From Edolisoma coerulescens (lineage: Eukaryota > Chordata > Aves > Passeriformes > Campephagidae): 64,000 nt of DNA. The notes beneath the pieces are model-generated. The model was given only the letters and a program-made list of their open reading frames with translations. It was not told the origin of the DNA and made no database searches. Numbering within the stretch: the stretch's first letter is position 1; each line of letters opens with the position of its first letter. Position numbers and translations under genes: made by a program. Where the stretch lies: positions 514,634 through 578,633 of the forward strand of contig VWZW01004119.1 in the NCBI GenBank assembly GCA_013397115.1, read 5' to 3'. Positions 60,487 to 64,000 of the stretch are shown piece by piece.

Positions 60487-61850
60487 ACTGTGCATTTGGT
60501 ATTACAGTTTTATACATACAAATAAATACGTATTATGAGTCCATAATCTACAAACGCAAACTATTGTCAAGATGCATTTACAGCGTGTACTGTGATGATT
60601 CCTGAGCAAAAAAGGCTCCCTCATAATAGTGAATGCCCATTATTATAAATAAGCACACAGTAGAAATAACTCATGGCACACAAAAGCACACGCAAACCAC
60701 TTGGTTTGTTCCAGAGCTCAGACACCAGCACTACTATTGCCGAGCTCCGCGTTGGAAGAGCAACTGGAGTCCTGCCATGGAAATGAGCAGCATGCTAAGG
60801 AGCAGATGTTCGTCTTTGGAGGGGTGTGGGGGGAAGTCTTGCACCAAAATGTTGGTGGCCCCTTCTGGGTTTACGAGACAACCCAACTGCTGTGATGCTG
60901 CCCTGAAACTGTGAGGGACCTGTCTGCTGAAAATCTGGAAGCTGTAGGAGGTGAGCCTACAACAGCACTCCAGAAACATTTTGGAAGTCACATTTAACCA
61001 CCATTTTAAACCTGTGTCAGGGGCCAGGAGGATTTTTTTCCTTCACCAAAAACTCCACACGCTTCCCAGCTCCCAGAATGTCAGAAAATACCCTGACCAT
61101 CTTGCTGGGTAGAGAGGGGGGTTGCGTGTGCCAGGTTCCACACAGACAGACACATGGTATAAAGTCAAATTGGCCATTGCTCTTATTAATTACCAATTGA
61201 ACCAAACTGAGCAACTTAACCCCAGGCCTGGAAGCTGTGCCAGCTCCACTGTGAGCTATACACAGCCTCCCCCAAAACCAATCCAAGCGAGCGCGTCCGC
61301 CTCGCCTCTCGCTTCACCAACACACGCGACACAGCCCCAAACCCTGCAATGGGGCTCTGCAAACAGGAAAACCCTCTCCTGATCTACTGTGTTCACAGTA
61401 TAAAAATATAAAAATTAAAGAAATATTATGTTTCTTTGTCTTACCCGTGCTACATGAACAACGCAACCGTAATTTACGTAGAAGCACAGAAACTGCACCC
61501 CAAAATTCATTATGCATTGAAATACACGGCAGCGATCTCAGGCGCAAGTTAGAGGCCAGAGTGGTGTAAAACCACCATACAGGGAATAAATAAAAATGTT
61601 CCAAAGACACCTGGGAAGCTGGTAGCAGAGGCAGGTGCAGGAATTGAGTGGCTGCAAGGCTCCAGCTCTGAGAAGATATGAAGATATTTCCTCTGGAGAG
61701 GAAATCAGGATCATGCATAGAGCAGAGTGCCTGGAGAAGTCAGGGGAAACGCCCTTGGTTTTGAAGACACAAAAAATTAGGGAGGTGAGTAACTGTGAAC
61801 AGTAGCCCAGGAAAAATAAGATGACATAGAAATTACTACAGAAATATATA

Positions 61851-62170
61851 ATTATAGAATAAAATTATAGAATCATTTAGGTTAGGAAAGACCTCTAAGT
61901 TTATCGAGTCCAACCATTCCCCCAGCACTGCCAAGCCCACCATTAATCATGTCCCCAAGTGCCACATCCACACGGCTTCCCTCCAGGGATGGGGACTCCA
62001 CTACTGCCCTGGGCAGCTGTGCCAGGGCAGGACAACGCTTTTGGTGAAGAAATCTTCCATATTATCCAACCTAAACATCCCCTGGCACAATTTGAGGCTA
62101 TTCCTCTTGTCCTATTACTTGCTACCTGGGAGGAGAGACCTCATCCACATGGCTACAGCGTCCTTTCAGG
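61851..62170 (-). mobile_element. CR1 LINE fragment (second subfamily), minus strand, longest copy
   Basis: The tail repeat ATTATAGAATAAAATTATAG leads into ATCATTTAGGTTAGGAAAGA, CCTCTAAGTTTATCGAGTCC, GTCCCCAAGTGCCACATCCA, AGGGATGGGGACTCCACTAC, TGCCCTGGGCAGCTGTGCCA, CCCCTGGCACAATTTGAGGC, CTCTTGTCCTATTACTTGCT and ACCTGGGAGGAGAGACCTCA. All of these follow reversed CR1. It covers about 320 bp, the longest transposon in the window, and is truncated before the coding part of CR1. Confidence 0.95.
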
Positions 62171-64000
62171 AAGGAAAAAGAAACTAGGAGAAGAAAAGGA
62201 ATCTGATCTGTGGTTGAATCCCTAGATTAGCTTTCGATATTCATAGTCTGATGCTCAGCTTATGCTTCCAAAAAACCAGACAAACCTCTAGTCCTTAACA
62301 CAAATTTAAACACCCCTTGGGGACTGCTATTTGGAATAAACTGGAGGGACTGCACAAGCAGTTTTAAATTAGTGGTTCTGAACTAAAAAATGTGGGTTTG
62401 AATTAAGAATGAAATCTTGAAGCAGAGCCTAAAATCACCTGTGAAGAGACGTGCTTTTGTCCTGTTCCTTGGAGCCGAGGGTGATGGGTAGGGAAGAGAG
62501 AAGGCGAGCCTTTCGTTCTTCATCGCTTCCCAGCTCCTACAGGAAACATCCCAAATCCACACAATGTTCCCGAGCACTACATCTTGCCTATGGATCTCCA
62601 AGTGATCTGACAGATGTGTAAATTCACACCGAGCCAAAAACTGCCCCGGGATAATACAGCTGTGCACACTAAAGAGCGCGAGTTATTCCAGCATGAATTC
62701 GTGGACAAAAAAAAAATGTCATTTTAACCCACCTTTGGCTTCAAGGTGTACATTTTCCTGAGGTCATTTGGGGCTGATTTCACACTGTTGTTGTCACACT
62801 GACCCCTTTTTTGCTTATGAAAATCTCAAGTGCAAAGAGGATTATTTTGTTCTTTTTACTTTGCTTTTTTTTTTTTGCTAATAGAGTGAGTGTTTAGCAG
62901 GCGATGCGAGGATGAGCAGATTTTCTTAAATGCCAAATGTTGATGGATACACAGCACAGATACACCAGTATCATTGGCTGCAAATGTCACTTAGCCTCAA
63001 GAATTCCTCTGTCCAACACTGTTATAACAAGGTGCTTTTAAAATTGGAATAGGATTTACACCAGCGAGGTGTGAATCAAGGATAATTTTTTTTTTTTTTT
63101 TTTTTACCCAGTGATAGCTCATCACTTCTTACAGAAACCTGGCATGGTTTAGGCAAAGCTGGATAGTTACTCAAACCCACAGTGATTTACAGGGGTTGCT
63201 CTCAATGCTTTCAGAAGGAGCTATTACTGGATGTCCCAAAAGTAGCTTTGAGCATAATAGCTCAGTTTGTGATGCACTGACCAAAGTAGCCAAACAATCC
63301 GGAACATATTAATTACAGACAGAAAACAGATTGTTCCTGAAGATACAGTCTAAAACTCGGTCTTTTCTTGGAACAGCTGTTTCTGAGTAGGTGAGGCACA
63401 CAATACTTTGCTTTCCAAACCCATGGAAACATGTCATTAACAGGGGCACAGTCAGCAGCAGTCACTCCTTTACACCAACATTCATCGGACAAAGTTATTA
63501 ATCCCACATTAATCATTGGATAGAGTCACAATGGAGTCATATAATAGCTGAAAGATTGTAAATTTGGAGATGTGATGCAGCAATAAGAGGGTCGGAAATA
63601 AAAAATAAGTGCTATATTCAATGAGTTCTTAGTGGCTATTGCTTCATATCAAAAATTTTGGTTTTCCAAACCTTCTACATCAATGTTTCAAAAGAGAATG
63701 AGAAAAGAAGTGTCATTTTCAGGCATTTGGGGTAGAGAGAGGGGAAAGATAAAGAGGAAATATATCTGAGTGGTAGAAGCATGAGATGAGAAATCATCAG
63801 CCCCCTCCTTGCTGTGCTGCCTTTACTCCACCTGCAAATCATGTGGGGAGAAAAGGGAGGTCCTGAGGACACAGAGTTTCCCTTTCTCTTTACTGGGTAC
63901 TGAAAATTCCTGTTTCTAATCCTTTTCTATACCAATGCTAACCTGGAGACAACACAGACCAATTTCCTGCTGGCTTGCCAGAGTCAGTGAATCTCCTCAC
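62171..64000. other. Unique non-coding DNA to window end
   Basis: No gene or transposon was recognised. It contains a 12-T run at 62865-62876 and a 20-T run at 63086-63105. The short frames have no domain features. Confidence 0.5.
63086..63105. repeat. Poly-T tract (20 bp)
   Basis: A 20-base T homopolymer. With the tract at 57020-57042 it is one of the two longest pure runs here, and its length may be unreliable in the assembly. Confidence 0.9.

Larger units (their letters stand above)
59216..61850. other. Unique non-coding DNA
   Basis: No gene or transposon was recognised. It holds a short (CTAT)n run at 59314-59333 and a 15-T run at 60472-60486. The sequence is otherwise AT-rich. Confidence 0.5.

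Noticed and set aside
1..64000. CRISPR arrays, operons, plasmid or phage modules
   Set aside because: The repeats, base composition and CR1 elements are those of a bird nuclear genome. No regularly spaced short repeats or prokaryotic gene arrangement is present.

Overview
This window looks like a non-coding stretch of a bird nuclear genome, most likely a passerine or other neoavian. The clearest evidence is ten fragments of CR1 non-LTR retrotransposons. Most end in the avian CR1 3' signature: read on the opposite strand it is a TCATAGAATC-type head, then 'GGTTTGG(G)TTGGAAGGGACCT', 'CCATGGGCAGGGACACCTTCCACTA' and 'CATCCAACCTGGCCTTG' (pieces of the consensus, with each copy diverged). The rest is AT-rich, with many A/T homopolymers, few CpGs and no bacterial-style gene packing.

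I found no protein-coding gene, tRNA, rRNA or recognisable small RNA. The open frames are short (the longest are about 150-165 codons), overlap one another on both strands, cluster in GC-richer patches, show no family motif, and several run through CR1 DNA. I treat all of them as chance frames. The interval is therefore either intergenic (gene-desert-like) or lies inside a very large intron.

Layout: 1-5.9 kb is unique AT-rich DNA with a small CpG-rich patch near 0.85 kb and a perfect 22-bp palindrome at 2248-2269. From 6 to 15 kb there are three CR1 fragments. A diverged 87-bp tandem array lies at about 15.24-15.64 kb and matches no repeat family I know. From 15.6 to 25 kb the DNA is unique. 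From 25 to 30 kb there are three short CR1 fragments, a possible LTR head abutting one of them, and an AT/GT microsatellite. From 30.06 to 47.89 kb, 17.8 kb carries no CR1 that I can see. Two CR1 copies of different subfamilies lie about 500 bp apart at 47.9-48.7 kb. From 48.7 to 62.2 kb there are two more CR1s, a T tract with the only ambiguous base (57017), and a compact CpG-rich segment at 59.04-59.22 kb holding a textbook G-quadruplex motif. The tail to 64 kb is unremarkable.

Several AT-rich stretches full of homeodomain, POU and forkhead-like motifs (about 16.7, 29.2, 34.8 and 57.5 kb) resemble vertebrate conserved non-coding enhancers. Only an alignment could show whether they are conserved. 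If they are, the window would be a regulatory landscape for a developmental gene outside it. The strongest candidates for something undescribed are the 87-bp array, the 22-bp palindrome and the CpG/G-quadruplex island.
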